Source of the DNA: Solirubrobacteraceae bacterium
GTDB lineage: Bacteria; Actinomycetota; Thermoleophilia; Solirubrobacterales; Solirubrobacteraceae
NCBI GenBank assembly: GCA_023230855.1
Contig: JALNWQ010000008.1
Span: forward strand, 153,457-217,456
Direction: 5' to 3'
DNA length: 64,000 nt
Below the pieces are notes generated by a model that was not told the DNA's origin, ran no database searches, and was given only the letters and a program-made list of their open reading frames with translations. This document shows positions 8,199-16,609 of this stretch, one piece after another. A program made the position numbers and the translations under genes. Position 1 is the stretch's first letter. Every line of letters starts with the position of its first letter.

Positions 8199-8285
8199 CC
8201 CGAGTCGTCGCGCCGACGCCGCGCCCCGACCACCCACCTTCCGGTCACCCGACCGCACCCCCGTCTTCGATCCGAGGAGCCATCC

Positions 8286-9785
8286 ATGAGCCCCACCACC
8301 ATCACCCCCGACGCCGACGTCCCCTTCTCCCCCACGCTCGATCCCGACACGCCGCTGTCGCCGAGCGCCCCCGACCGCGAGGCCGGCGCCGGCCGCAAGC
8401 GACGCGACGCCCCCGAGGCCGGATCCGACGGCGCGCCCCACCGCGTCGACCCGAACCGCCGGGTCGAGAACCCGCCGCTGCGGGCCGTTCCGCACCTGAG
8501 CCAGGAGGACCTGGACGCGTTCGGCCGCGAGATGGAGGCGATCCGCGCCAAGCACGTCGCCGACCTGGGCGAGCGCGACGCGACCTACATCCGCAACGTC
8601 ATCAAGGCGCAGCGGCGGCTCGAGGTCGGCGGCCGGATCGCCCTGGAGCTCGGGTTCATCCCGCCGCTGTGGCTGGCGGGGGTCGCGGCGCTCAGCGCGT
8701 CGAAGATCCTCGACAACATGGAGATCGGCCACAACGTCATGCACGGCCAGTACGACTGGATGCAGGACGAGGAGCTCAACGGCCGGACCTTCGAGTGGGA
8801 CACCGCCTGCCCGGCGGACCAGTGGCGCCACAGCCACAACTACATGCACCACACCCACACGAACATCGTGGGCAAGGACCGCGACGTCGGCTACGGCATC
8901 CTGCGGATGAGCGACGACCAGCCGTGGGAGCCGTACTTCATCGGCAACCCGGTGTACGCGTCGCTGCTGGCGCTGCTCTTCGAGTACGGGGTGGCGCTGC
9001 ACGACCTGGAGACCGAGGACCTGCGCTACGGCCGCTGGGACTGGGAGGCGCGCAGGCCGATGCTGCGCGCGATCTGGGGCAAGGTCCGCAGGCAGGCGGC
9101 GAAGGACTACCTGTTGTTCCCGGCCCTGGCGGGACCGTTCTTCCCGATCGTGCTGGCGGGCAACGCGACGGCGAACGTCGTGCGCAACCTGTGGACGTTC
9201 TCGATCATCTTCTGCGGGCACTTCCCCGACGGGGTCGAGGAGTTCACCGTCGAGGAGACCGAGAACGAGACCCGTGGGGGTTGGTACGTCCGGCAGCTAC
9301 TCGGCTCGTCGAACCTCACCGGCGGCCGGTGGTTCCACGTCATGTCCGGCAACCTGAGCTTTCAGATCGAGCACCACCTGTTCCCCGACATCCCCGCCTG
9401 GCGGTACGCGGCGATGTCGGAGGACGTCCGCGAGGCGTGCGAGCGCTACGGCCTGCAGTACAACGCCGGCCCGCTCCCGTACCAGCTGTTCACCGTCGCC
9501 CGCAAGATCGTCCGCCTGTCCGTCCCGACCGCCGACGAGGCCGACGCCTACCTGGACGGCGACGCCGGCAACCCGGTGGTGAAGACCGTCGTGCGAGGCG
9601 TGCGAGGCGTCGCGAAGGCCGCCGGCGGCGGGGTCGAGGCGGCGCGCGGCGCGGCCGGGGTGGCGCGCGGCGCGGCCGGGATGGCGAAGGCAGCCGCGGA
9701 GGCCGGCGCCGGCGTCGTCCGCGGGGCGGCCGGGGCGGCCCGCGGGGGCGGCGGGACGGCCCGCGGGGGCGCCGGGGCGGCGTAG
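8286..9785 (+). CDS. Membrane fatty-acid (acyl-CoA) desaturase
   Basis: The product is 499 aa. All three histidine boxes of the integral-membrane diiron desaturases are present: H149-x3-H153 (GHNVMH), HSHNYMHH at 182-189, and QIEHH at about 360-364. The long soluble N-terminus (about 110 aa) and the context suggest a DesB/DesA3-like delta-9 acyl desaturase that adjusts membrane fluidity. GAGGAG sits 7 nt before the ATG. The last 70 residues are Ala/Gly/Arg low-complexity repeats (ARGAAG and ARGGAG units) with no counterpart in the family. They probably arose by slippage in GC-rich DNA. Confidence 0.92.
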   Translation: MSPTTITPDADVPFSPTLDPDTPLSPSAPDREAGAGRKRRDAPEAGSDGAPHRVDPNRRVENPPLRAVPHLSQEDLDAFGREMEAIRAKHVADLGERDATYIRNVIKAQRRLEVGGRIALELGFIPPLWLAGVAALSASKILDNMEIGHNVMHGQYDWMQDEELNGRTFEWDTACPADQWRHSHNYMHHTHTNIVGKDRDVGYGILRMSDDQPWEPYFIGNPVYASLLALLFEYGVALHDLETEDLRYGRWDWEARRPMLRAIWGKVRRQAAKDYLLFPALAGPFFPIVLAGNATANVVRNLWTFSIIFCGHFPDGVEEFTVEETENETRGGWYVRQLLGSSNLTGGRWFHVMSGNLSFQIEHHLFPDIPAWRYAAMSEDVREACERYGLQYNAGPLPYQLFTVARKIVRLSVPTADEADAYLDGDAGNPVVKTVVRGVRGVAKAAGGGVEAARGAAGVARGAAGMAKAAAEAGAGVVRGAAGAARGGGGTARGGAGAA

Positions 9786-9820
9786 GTCGGGGCCGGGGTG
9801 GTGGCGTAGGCGGGGTCGCC

Positions 9821-9942
9821 GGACCGGCGGCAGTTCAAGACCCAGGACGTCCCCAACCGCCACCACCCCCCGACGCGACGCCCCGCCGACCGGGACCGGC
9901 GGCAGTTCAGGACCCAGGACGTCCCCAACCGCCACCACCCCC
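9821..9942 (+). repeat. Interspersed repeat family A, two copies
   Basis: Copies lie at 9821-9871 and 9891-9942. They are a subtype with GGCGGCAGTTCA on the left, GGAC...GTCCCCAACC in the core and CCGCCACCACC on the right. They fill the spacer upstream of the AbiEi-like gene. Confidence 0.85.
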
Positions 9943-10043
9943 GGAGCGCGCGATCGGCCGACACGGACCCGCCGCGGATCCTCCACGGGATCGGCACGTT
10001 CGGGGCCTCGATCCTCCACGGGCCCCCGGGCGAGGGTGTCGGC

Positions 10044-11039
10044 ATGCACAACCGACGGATCGCCGCGATCGCGGCGCGGCAGCACGGGCTCATCACCGCG
10101 GCCCAGCTCACGTGGTGCGGGCTGGGACCACGAGGGATCCGGCACCGCGTGGCGCGCGGCCGGCTGACCCGCGTGGCTCGCGGGGTCTACTCGCTCAGCC
10201 CCGTGCTCGACGACCGCGGCCGACGGTGCGCGGCGCTCCTGCGGGTCCGCGCCGCGCCCGATCCGTTCGCGGTGCCGCTCGACGGGCTCTCCCACCACAC
10301 GACCGTCAACCGCCTGACGACCTTTCGGCCCGGCGTGGCGTGCAGTCACTGGACCGCCGCCCATGCCCTCGAGCTCGTCCGCTCGCCGCCCGCTCGACCG
10401 CACGTCGTGATGCTCGGTGCCGTCGGCCGACGGACGCGTGACGTGACGGTGCACCGGACGCGGTCGCTCGACGCCGTCGACGTGATCCGCCGTGATCGGC
10501 TGCCGGTCACCGGCGCCGCCCGAACGATCATCGACGTCGCGACGGATGCGAGCCCGGCCGCCGTGCGGCGCCTGATCCGCGAGGCGCTGTACCGCAAGGT
10601 GCTCGACCCGCCCCGGTGGCTCGACGCGGTGCGCCGCCATCGCCACCACCCCGGCCTGGCCGTGGTGCTCGCCGCGGACCCGCAGATCGCCATCCGTCTG
10701 CGCGGCGACGGGCCGACCGGTGGGGACCTCGCGGTCCTGCTCGCCGAGCTGCCGCTGCCGCCGGCGGTCCCGCAGTTCCCCGTGACCGTCGCCGACGGCA
10801 CGACGTACCGCATCGATCACGCGTACCCGGACGTGCTCCTGGCCGTCGAGGGTGACGGGGACGACGGGCACGGGACGTACGTGGCGGTCGCCGACGACGG
10901 GGAGCGCACGTTGCACCTCGCCGCCGAGGGCTGGCTCGTCGTCCGCGCCCCGTCCCACCGCATCACCTACGACCGTGACGCGCTGGGTCGTGAGATCGTC
11001 GCCGCCCACGCCGCGCGCACGCGACACCTCGTGGGGTGA
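10044..11039 (+). CDS. AbiEi-like antitoxin-domain protein with DUF559/Vsr-like C-terminus
   Basis: The product is 331 aa. Residues 1-50 carry the winged-helix pattern of the AbiEi_4 family (IAAIAARQHGLITAAQL, then RGRLTRVARGVYSL). The C-terminal third has a D...P...VEGDGDDG pattern that resembles the PD-(D/E)xK-like core of DUF559 proteins (IDHAYPDVLLAVEGDGD). This two-domain architecture is common as solitary genes in actinobacteria, and its function is unproven. The usual reading is a DNA-binding regulator or stand-alone nuclease, not a real type IV antitoxin. No toxin partner is adjacent. Family A repeats flank it on both sides. Confidence 0.75.
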   Translation: MHNRRIAAIAARQHGLITAAQLTWCGLGPRGIRHRVARGRLTRVARGVYSLSPVLDDRGRRCAALLRVRAAPDPFAVPLDGLSHHTTVNRLTTFRPGVACSHWTAAHALELVRSPPARPHVVMLGAVGRRTRDVTVHRTRSLDAVDVIRRDRLPVTGAARTIIDVATDASPAAVRRLIREALYRKVLDPPRWLDAVRRHRHHPGLAVVLAADPQIAIRLRGDGPTGGDLAVLLAELPLPPAVPQFPVTVADGTTYRIDHAYPDVLLAVEGDGDDGHGTYVAVADDGERTLHLAAEGWLVVRAPSHRITYDRDALGREIVAAHAARTRHLVG

Positions 11040-11087
11040 GTCGCCGCCCGGTCGCTTCCGATCCCCGGATGGCCACGAGCGGTCTCG

Positions 11088-11211
11088 GAGGTGGAGTGAC
11101 AACAGGACCACCCGCGTCCTCAACCCCATCCACCCCACCGACCGACGGCCGCCCCGACCCGGGGTGGAGCGAGAACAGGACCACCCGCGTCCTCAACCCC
11201 ATCCACCCCAC
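11088..11211 (+). repeat. Repeat family A, variant A', two copies
   Basis: Copies lie at 11088-11139 and 11161-11211. The variant has outer arms GGGTGGA and TCCACCCC, an inner hairpin AGGAC-N7-GTCCT, and CAACCCCATCC instead of CAACCGCC. The copies lie in the convergent spacer between the AbiEi-like gene and the RNA-ligase operon. Confidence 0.85.
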
Positions 11212-11244
11212 CGACCGACGACCGCCCCGCCGTCCCCCAGTCCC

Positions 11245-11955
11245 TCAGTCCCGGTCCCGCTCCTGGTCCGCGTCGGCGTCCTCCGTCGGCACCACGACGT
11301 TCTCCTCGCGGCGGGCGAACTGCTCGTCGGTGGGGCGTTGCCAGCGGTCGTCGACGAGCTTGGCGATGCGGGGGGCGCCGTCGTCGTCGGGGGCGCCGGT
11401 GCGGACGACGAGGCCCTCGGCGCGGGCGTCGGCGTAGCGGCTGGGGCCGAGGAGCTCGAGCAGCCGCTCGGGGGCGCCGAGCGTCCCGACGTACACGGTG
11501 GGCGGCACCGGCACCCCGACGCGCTGCGCGATCCGGTCGCGCTCCGCGGTGTCGAGGAACCGGCCGGCGTCGCGGTCGTACAGGTCGAGCACGACGAGCG
11601 GGGACGGGAGCCGGTCGTACGGCACCCCGTGGCGCAGCAGCAGCCACTCCGCGTAGAGGGCCAGGCGGTCGCCGAGCGCCTCGACGAGGTCGCCGGCGTG
11701 CTCCATCGCCCACGCCCGCACGCGGCCCCGCTGACCGGACCGGTCCATCGTGTCCGCGCCGCCGCGGGTGGCGACGCGCGGCACGCCGTCATCGACCCAG
11801 ATGACGACGTTGGACCCGTCGAGCTTCTCCTCGACCTGCACGTCGCGGCGCACCAGGTCACGCCCCGCCGCGTCGGCGACGACGAGGTCGTCCGGGGTGG
11901 TGTTGCGCCCGACGACGATGTGCGGGATCCGCGGGTAGGGCGGCGGGTCAGCCAT
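11245..11955 (-). CDS. RNA ligase-family nucleotidyltransferase
   Basis: The product is 236 aa. The covalent nucleotidyltransferase motifs are in order: motif I EEKLDGSN with Lys44 as the AMP-accepting lysine, motif III LYAEWLL (100-106), motif IIIa VVLDLYD (121-127), motif IV EGLVVR (180-185) and motif V RIAKLV with Lys199. This fits the ATP-dependent RNA_ligase (PF09414-type) fold. The protein lacks an added C-terminal domain, so its end specificity is unknown. ATG 11955 has AGGAGAGG just upstream and follows the PIN gene by 11 nt in the same direction, so the three genes form one operon. Proposed role: sealing RNA ends, perhaps those made by the PIN nuclease. Confidence 0.85.
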   Translation of the reverse strand: MADPPPYPRIPHIVVGRNTTPDDLVVADAAGRDLVRRDVQVEEKLDGSNVVIWVDDGVPRVATRGGADTMDRSGQRGRVRAWAMEHAGDLVEALGDRLALYAEWLLLRHGVPYDRLPSPLVVLDLYDRDAGRFLDTAERDRIAQRVGVPVPPTVYVGTLGAPERLLELLGPSRYADARAEGLVVRTGAPDDDGAPRIAKLVDDRWQRPTDEQFARREENVVVPTEDADADQERDRD

Positions 11956-11966
11956 CGGTCCTCTCC

Positions 11967-12437
11967 TCACGCATACGCCCGCAGTCCTTCGTCGAGGGTC
12001 CAGATCCGCACGTCGACGCCGGCGACGCGCTCGGCGTACGCCTCGGCCTCGGCGAGGATCGACACGTCACCGGTGCCGACGCCCTGCATCGCCATGTCGA
12101 TGAGCGGGGGACAACCGCGCGCGCCGTCGCACAGGCGGGTCAGCAGCTCGGCGTCCCAGCGGGCGCCGTGCATCACCCACGGGGCCTCGCCGACCGCGGT
12201 CGCCCGGATGATCCGACTCAACCGGTCGGCGTGGTGGCGTCGTTGACCGCCGTCGTGGAGCTGGGCGATGTGGTTGCCGGTCTCGATCACCGCGGCGGTC
12301 GGGAGCACCAGGCCCTGACGGTCCTTCACCCGCTGACGCAGCTCGTCGGTGATCGCCTCGTGCTGTTGGCTCTTGCCGGGGACGGCGAGCACCTCGAGCA
12401 GCACCGACGTGTCGATGAAGACGACGGTGCGGGTCAC
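11967..12437 (-). CDS. PIN-domain ribonuclease (VapC-like)
   Basis: The product is 156 aa, the size of VapC-type PIN toxins. All four acidic positions can be placed: Asp9 (VFIDTSVLLEVL), Glu52 (AVIETGNHI), Asp124 (GTGDVSILAEAEAY) and Asp149 (RIWTLDEGL). Such proteins are Mg2+-dependent ribonucleases. It starts with GTG at 12437, and its first 4 bases overlap the stop of the ATPase gene (GTGA), so translation is coupled. No VapB-like antitoxin is encoded next to it. Instead an ATPase precedes it and an RNA ligase follows. Confidence 0.88.
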   Translation of the reverse strand: MTRTVVFIDTSVLLEVLAVPGKSQQHEAITDELRQRVKDRQGLVLPTAAVIETGNHIAQLHDGGQRRHHADRLSRIIRATAVGEAPWVMHGARWDAELLTRLCDGARGCPPLIDMAMQGVGTGDVSILAEAEAYAERVAGVDVRIWTLDEGLRAYA

Positions 12438-13741
12438 AGCCGGCCCAGCAGGTCGTCGATCGCGCGCAGGCGCCGGTCGTCGTCGACGTCACCGTCGAGC
12501 CGTCGCTCGGTGACGGCCTCGCCGAGCGCCCCGGCGGCGAGCGCGTCGGGGTAGCGCGGCAGGTCGACGAGGCGCACGAGCTCGGTGGTGGCGGTCACCG
12601 GGTCGCGTCGGCACACGATGACGCCCTCGTGGTCGTCGGACCGCAGCGCGGTGAGCATCGCCGGGCTGTGGGTGGTGGCGAGGGTGCGGATGCGTCGGCG
12701 GGCGGACTCCTCGCGGATGAGCTCCACGACCCGCGCGGCCTGCGACGGGTGCAGGCCGTTCTCGATCTCCTCGATGACGAGCTGGGTGCTGGGCCCGTCG
12801 ACGTCCTCGTCCAGGGCGGGCGCCTCGAGCAGCGCGGCGGCGAACGCGAGGAACCGCAGCATCCCGTCGCTCATGACCCGGGCGGGGAACGGCACGTCCC
12901 GGTCCCCGAACCGCTCGCGGATGGCGAGCATGACGTCGTCGAGCGCGGACGCCTCGACGTCGATCCCGACGACGTTCTGCTCGGGGAGCGCCCGGACGAG
13001 CTCGCGCAGCCGGGCCCAGCGGGCCTCGTCGTCCTGCAGGCCACCGATGACGGCGGAGATGTTGTCGGCCTGGCGGCGCAGGTTGACGTCGCGCCGCGGC
13101 ACGTACTGGCGCATGAGCGCCGGGACCGGGTCCAGCACGAACACCGCGCGGAGCACGTCGATGACGGTGAGCGCGGCGGCGTGGACCTCCTGGGCGGCGG
13201 GCGTGGTGGCGGGCACCCGCACCGGGACCTGGGCGGTGAGCAGGCGGTCGGACCGGAACGACGCGGTGGCGGTGGGGGTCGGTGCGCCGTCGTGGTGACG
13301 GCCGGTGATGTCGACGAGCCCGGGCTGCGGGTCGTCGGCGACGAGGAGCGTCGTCTCCACGCCGTCCGCGTCACGGCGGCGGAGCTCCTCGCGGACGATC
13401 TGGACGTCGGGCTCGACGCGCACCTCGACGTCGAGCAGCAGGCGACGGTCACCGTCGACGATGGTGCACCCGAGCGCGAACGTCGATTCACCGTACGGCG
13501 CGCACCCGAGGACCCCGCCGCGCACCCCGACCCCCTCGCGCCGGTTGCCGTCGATCGCCTCGCGGACGTCCTCCCCCTCCGCCAGGCGCGCGAGGACGTG
13601 GAGCCCGTCGAGGACGTTGGACTTGCCGCTGCCGTTGCGTCCGATGACGAGGGTCAGATCGCGCAGCGGCAGCGACGCGTCGCGCAGCGACTTGAACCGC
13701 GTGAGCCGCAGCTCCTGAAGGTGGGGCGACGCGTCGGCCAT
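12434..13741 (-). CDS. SMC/RecF-like AAA ATPase (AAA15/21, OLD-type head)
   Basis: The product is 435 aa. It has Walker A GRNGSGKS (34-41), a long middle region, an ABC-type signature-like SDGMLRFLAFAAALL (291-305), Walker B LVIEEIENGLHP (321-332) and the H-loop THSP (357-360). The N-terminal LRLTRFKSLRDASL is typical of single-chain ATPases in OLD, PARIS AriA and PrrC-linked systems. No nuclease domain is fused. The stop overlaps the start of the PIN gene, which suggests that the ATPase controls that nuclease. It starts at ATG 13741 with no visible Shine-Dalgarno sequence, so the transcript may be leaderless. The promoter would lie in the repeat-rich region upstream. Confidence 0.88.
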   Translation of the reverse strand: MADASPHLQELRLTRFKSLRDASLPLRDLTLVIGRNGSGKSNVLDGLHVLARLAEGEDVREAIDGNRREGVGVRGGVLGCAPYGESTFALGCTIVDGDRRLLLDVEVRVEPDVQIVREELRRRDADGVETTLLVADDPQPGLVDITGRHHDGAPTPTATASFRSDRLLTAQVPVRVPATTPAAQEVHAAALTVIDVLRAVFVLDPVPALMRQYVPRRDVNLRRQADNISAVIGGLQDDEARWARLRELVRALPEQNVVGIDVEASALDDVMLAIRERFGDRDVPFPARVMSDGMLRFLAFAAALLEAPALDEDVDGPSTQLVIEEIENGLHPSQAARVVELIREESARRRIRTLATTHSPAMLTALRSDDHEGVIVCRRDPVTATTELVRLVDLPRYPDALAAGALGEAVTERRLDGDVDDDRRLRAIDDLLGRL

Positions 13742-13873
13742 CGGTGATGATGATGACGGGCGGGGCGGTCGGTTGGTGGGTCGGCGGCGGGGGCGCCTGG
13801 CGGGGGTGGGGCGGACGGCGACGGCGCGGCGGGCGGCGATGGCACGGCGGGCGGCGATGGCGGCGCGGAGCGG

Positions 13874-14326
13874 CGGGGTGGACCGACGACACGACCACCC
13901 GCGTCCTCAACCCCGTCCACCCCCACCACCGGCCGGCCGACCCGACAGGGGGTGGACCGACGACACGACCACCCGCGTCCTCAACCCCGTCCACCCCCAC
14001 CCATCCGAGCGGCCGCCCCGCCCCGCCAGGCCGAGGTGGCGACGGAGCGGGACCCCATACGTCCTCGACCGCAGCCACCCCGGTACGGCATCCCGACCGG
14101 CGGCGATTCGAGACGCAGGACGTCCTCGACCGCCGCCACCGACGCCGGCCACCCGGGGTGGCGGCGGAACGGGACGCTCTACGTCCTCAACCGCCGCCAC
14201 CTCGGCGGCGGTCCCCGGGGTGGCGGCGGAACGGGACGCTCTACGTCCTCAACCGCCGCCACCTCGGCGGCGGTCCCCGGGGTGGCGACGGAACGGGACC
14301 CCACACGTCCTCGACCGCCGCCACCC
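13874..14326 (+). repeat. Repeat family A, seven-copy cluster
   Basis: The cluster has two A' copies (13874-13930 and 13947-14000) followed by five A copies (about 14033-14083, 14097-14140, 14155-14202, 14216-14264 and 14279-14326). The copies at 14155 and 14216 are nearly identical over about 60 bp including spacer, so recent local duplication is likely. The whole 651-bp spacer between the divergent ATPase and Nudix genes is made of these elements plus GC-rich filler. No other gene is seen. Confidence 0.85.
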
Positions 14327-14392
14327 CACCGTCGACGGCGGCTCCGGCCCTCCGACCGCCGCGTCGCGCGTCCCCGTCGTAGGCTGCGCCCC

Positions 14393-14893
14393 ATGGCGAG
14401 CCCGCAGAACGATCCGCACCCGGACGCGACCGACGCGCCGGACGCCACGGACGCGCCGCCCGCCACGGACGAGCCGGGCGGGCCGGGCGGGCCGGGGGCA
14501 CCCGCGGACGAGGTCCATGCCGCCGGTGGGGTGATCGTCCGGGACGGGCTGGTGGCGGTGGTGCACCGGCCGTACCGCGAGGACTGGTCGTTGCCGAAGG
14601 GCAAGCTCGATCCGGGCGAGACGTTCGAGCAGGCCGCGGTGCGCGAGACGTTGGAGGAGACGGGACTGCGGGTGGAGCTGGGACCCGAGCTCCCCGAGGT
14701 CCGCTACCGCGACCACCACGACCGTCCGAAGCTCGTGCGGTACTGGCTGCTGCGCCTGACCGGCGGTGCGTTCGTCGCCAACGACGAGGTCGACGAGCTG
14801 CGCTGGCTCGCCCCCGACGACGCCAAGGCGCTCCTGACCTACCCCGCCGACCGCCGCCTGGTCGACCAGGCGATCGCGATCGCCGCGGACTGA
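14393..14893 (+). CDS. Nudix hydrolase
   Basis: The product is 166 aa. A complete Nudix box is present, in parts GKLDPGE, then TFEQAAV, then RETLEETGL, matching G-x5-E-x7-REUxEExGU. The preceding AAGGVIVRDGLVAVVHR and the later VRYWLLRL and DEVDELRWL match the MutT/Ap4A-type fold. The first 38 residues are Asp/Ala/Pro-rich and probably disordered. The substrate (8-oxo-dGTP, diadenosine polyphosphate or an NDP-sugar) cannot be told. ATG 14393 is the first start after the repeat cluster. Confidence 0.88.
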   Translation: MASPQNDPHPDATDAPDATDAPPATDEPGGPGGPGAPADEVHAAGGVIVRDGLVAVVHRPYREDWSLPKGKLDPGETFEQAAVRETLEETGLRVELGPELPEVRYRDHHDRPKLVRYWLLRLTGGAFVANDEVDELRWLAPDDAKALLTYPADRRLVDQAIAIAAD

Positions 14894-14953
14894 CCCGACC
14901 CCGACCGGCCGCGCCGTCACGCCGCGTGGCCATCCGGCCCGCGGCCCCGCCCC

Positions 14954-15005
14954 CGGAGTGGCGGCAGAACCGGACCCCCCACGTCCCCAACCGCCACCAC
15001 CCCCG
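14954..15005 (+). repeat. Repeat family A, single copy
   Basis: One copy lies 3' of the Nudix gene: GGAGTGGCGGCAGAAC on the left, GGACCCCCCACGTCC in the core and CAACCGCCACCACCCCC on the right. It has the same orientation as all others. Confidence 0.8.
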
Positions 15006-15091
15006 CCCCCACCGACCGGTCGTTGCACGTCGGCGCCGAGTCGGCACGCATCGGTCTTGTTCCGTCACGCGTCGTGCGGGACCATGGGACC

Positions 15092-15484
15092 ATGCGTGAC
15101 GCCGAGCGGATCGAGCGACGGATCGCGGACATCCTCGAGGAGCTGCGGATCCTGCGCGCCGACGACATCGCAGCGAGCGAGCAGCGCGCCGCCCATCTCG
15201 ACCGACAGTACGAAGAGCTCCGCGCGATGCGCGAGGAGCAACAGGCCGCACGTGACCAGGACCGCGACGCCTTTCGCGACGAGATGCGCGCGTTGCGCCA
15301 GACCAGCGACCTGCACCTGGAGGAGCTCCGCCGGCAGAACGTGCGGCTCGACGCCCAGGCGGTCGAATCCCAGAAGCAGACCGCTGCGCTGACGAAGCAG
15401 ACCGACGTGCTGCAGCGGCAGTCCGATGCCCTGCAGATGCAGACCGCCGCGCTGCGGGTCCTCCTCGAGCGCGACGCCGCCTGA
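15092..15484 (+). CDS. Small coiled-coil hypothetical protein
   Basis: The product is 130 aa and almost entirely charged helix with heptads (RIERRIADILEELRILRADD, then LRQTSDLHLEELRRQNVRL). It ends in a Gln-rich heptad repeat of the type KQTDVLQRQSDALQMQTAAL. No signal peptide or membrane segment is seen. The family is not recognised. ATG 15092 is preferred to an upstream in-frame start at 15023 because the coil begins there. A structural or scaffold role is possible. Confidence 0.55.
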   Translation: MRDAERIERRIADILEELRILRADDIAASEQRAAHLDRQYEELRAMREEQQAARDQDRDAFRDEMRALRQTSDLHLEELRRQNVRLDAQAVESQKQTAALTKQTDVLQRQSDALQMQTAALRVLLERDAA

Positions 15485-15688
15485 CCGGCGCGCGTCGGGC
15501 GCGGCCCCGAGCCGCGATGGCGTGGTCCTGGTGTCTGCCGAAGCCGTGGTCCTGTGGTCCGCCGAGGCCGTGGCCGCCGGCTTCCCGCGTGACGGATGAG
15601 TCGGGCGGGACCACCCGCCTCCCCGGTCCGGCGCCGCCCCGGTGATCACCGTCGGACTGATCACCGTCGGACGTCGCCAGAACGACGA

Positions 15689-15733
15689 ACGGCCCGCCCC
15701 GCCGGGGATCTCGTCCCCCGCGGTGCGGGCCGT
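15689..15733. terminator. Bidirectional hairpin terminator
   Basis: ACGGCCCGC (15689-15697) pairs with GCGGGCCGT (15725-15733), with further GGGG/CCCC pairing inside. It lies in the 339-bp spacer between the convergent coiled-coil gene and the secreted-protein gene. The rest of that spacer holds only a short direct repeat, GATCACCGTCGGAC, near 15641-15672. Confidence 0.7.
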
Positions 15734-15823
15734 GCGTGGTGCGGGTCGCCCGACCCTGGGTGGGTGCGGGTCGCCGGGGCGGGCCCCGGGCGATCCTTCA
15801 AGCGGGCCCGAGCGAAGGGTGCG

Positions 15824-16432
15824 CTAGCGGATGCGGACCTTGACGTTCTTGGTCGTCGTGCGCTTGCTCTTGCCGGACGTGGTCCGGTAGACGAGCTTGA
15901 CGCGGAGCGTGATGCGCTTGCTCTTGATGCGGCGCAGGTACTTGCGGCCGGACGCGGTGGACCGCAGGTTGAGCCGCAGCGTCTTGGTGGTGCTGCCCTT
16001 GATCGTCTTGCTGCCCTTGATGATCGAGCCCTTGCGTCCCTTGCGGGTGACCGTCACGGTGTACTTGCCGGGCCGCGCACCCTTGACCGTGATCCGCACG
16101 GCCTTCTTGGTGCGGCGCAGCTGCGAGCCGTACTTCTTCTTGCGGAGCTGCTTGGCGATCGCGTTCGACACCTTCTTGTTGTTCGCCTTGGTCGACGGGA
16201 GCTTGGCCGGCGTCGGCTCGGGCGTCGTGGTCGTCGGCGTCGTGGTCGTCGGCGTCGTCGGGATGATCGGGATGCAGTAGAACGGCGCGGGAAGCTCGAC
16301 CGACGGTGTGCCGGCTGGGAGGTTGCAGTAGGGGGACTGGGCGGATGCCGGTCCGACGAGGAGGGCGGCGCCACCGCCGGCCATGAGGGCCACGGTGGAC
16401 GCCGCGGCGATCGTGCGCTTCTTGACGGTCAT
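15824..16432 (-). CDS. Secreted basic protein with Thr/Pro linker
   Basis: The product is 202 aa. A Sec signal is clear (TIAAASTVALMAGGGAALL, cleavage after GPASA). A short two-cysteine segment (YCNLPAG...FYCIP) follows, then a Pro-Thr linker encoded by a GTCGTGGTCGTCGGC-type tandem repeat. The last part is a Lys/Arg-rich C-terminal domain of alternating beta strands (GKYTVTVTRKGRKG, LRLNLRSTASGRKYL). The C-terminal domain resembles the basic tail of the beta-helix protein at 2046, which suggests a common cell-wall association. ATG 16432 has AGGAG 12 nt upstream. The molecular function is unknown. Confidence 0.75.
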   Translation of the reverse strand: MTVKKRTIAAASTVALMAGGGAALLVGPASAQSPYCNLPAGTPSVELPAPFYCIPIIPTTPTTTTPTTTTPEPTPAKLPSTKANNKKVSNAIAKQLRKKKYGSQLRRTKKAVRITVKGARPGKYTVTVTRKGRKGSIIKGSKTIKGSTTKTLRLNLRSTASGRKYLRRIKSKRITLRVKLVYRTTSGKSKRTTTKNVKVRIR

Positions 16433-16609
16433 GAGGCGGGGCAACTCCTAGAGTGTGCTCGTGCGGGCGCGAGGGACGCCTGCCTGGGACGGCGTAAGCC
16501 TATAGGCGCTCCCCACCGGCTCGGGGAAATTCAGGACGTTCGTCGGGCGAACCACACGCGACTACGGTGTACACGTCACGCCCGGTGGTGGCGGGCCTCG
16601 CTCCCGGAA

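Noticed and set aside
6876..9221. Long minus-strand open frame opposite the reductase and desaturase genes
   Set aside because: It has no recognisable motifs, and the plus-strand genes have complete cofactor and histidine motifs.
12629..13747. Plus-strand frame opposite the ATPase gene
   Set aside because: The minus strand has Walker A, Walker B and H-loop, and overlaps the PIN gene start; the plus frame has no motif.
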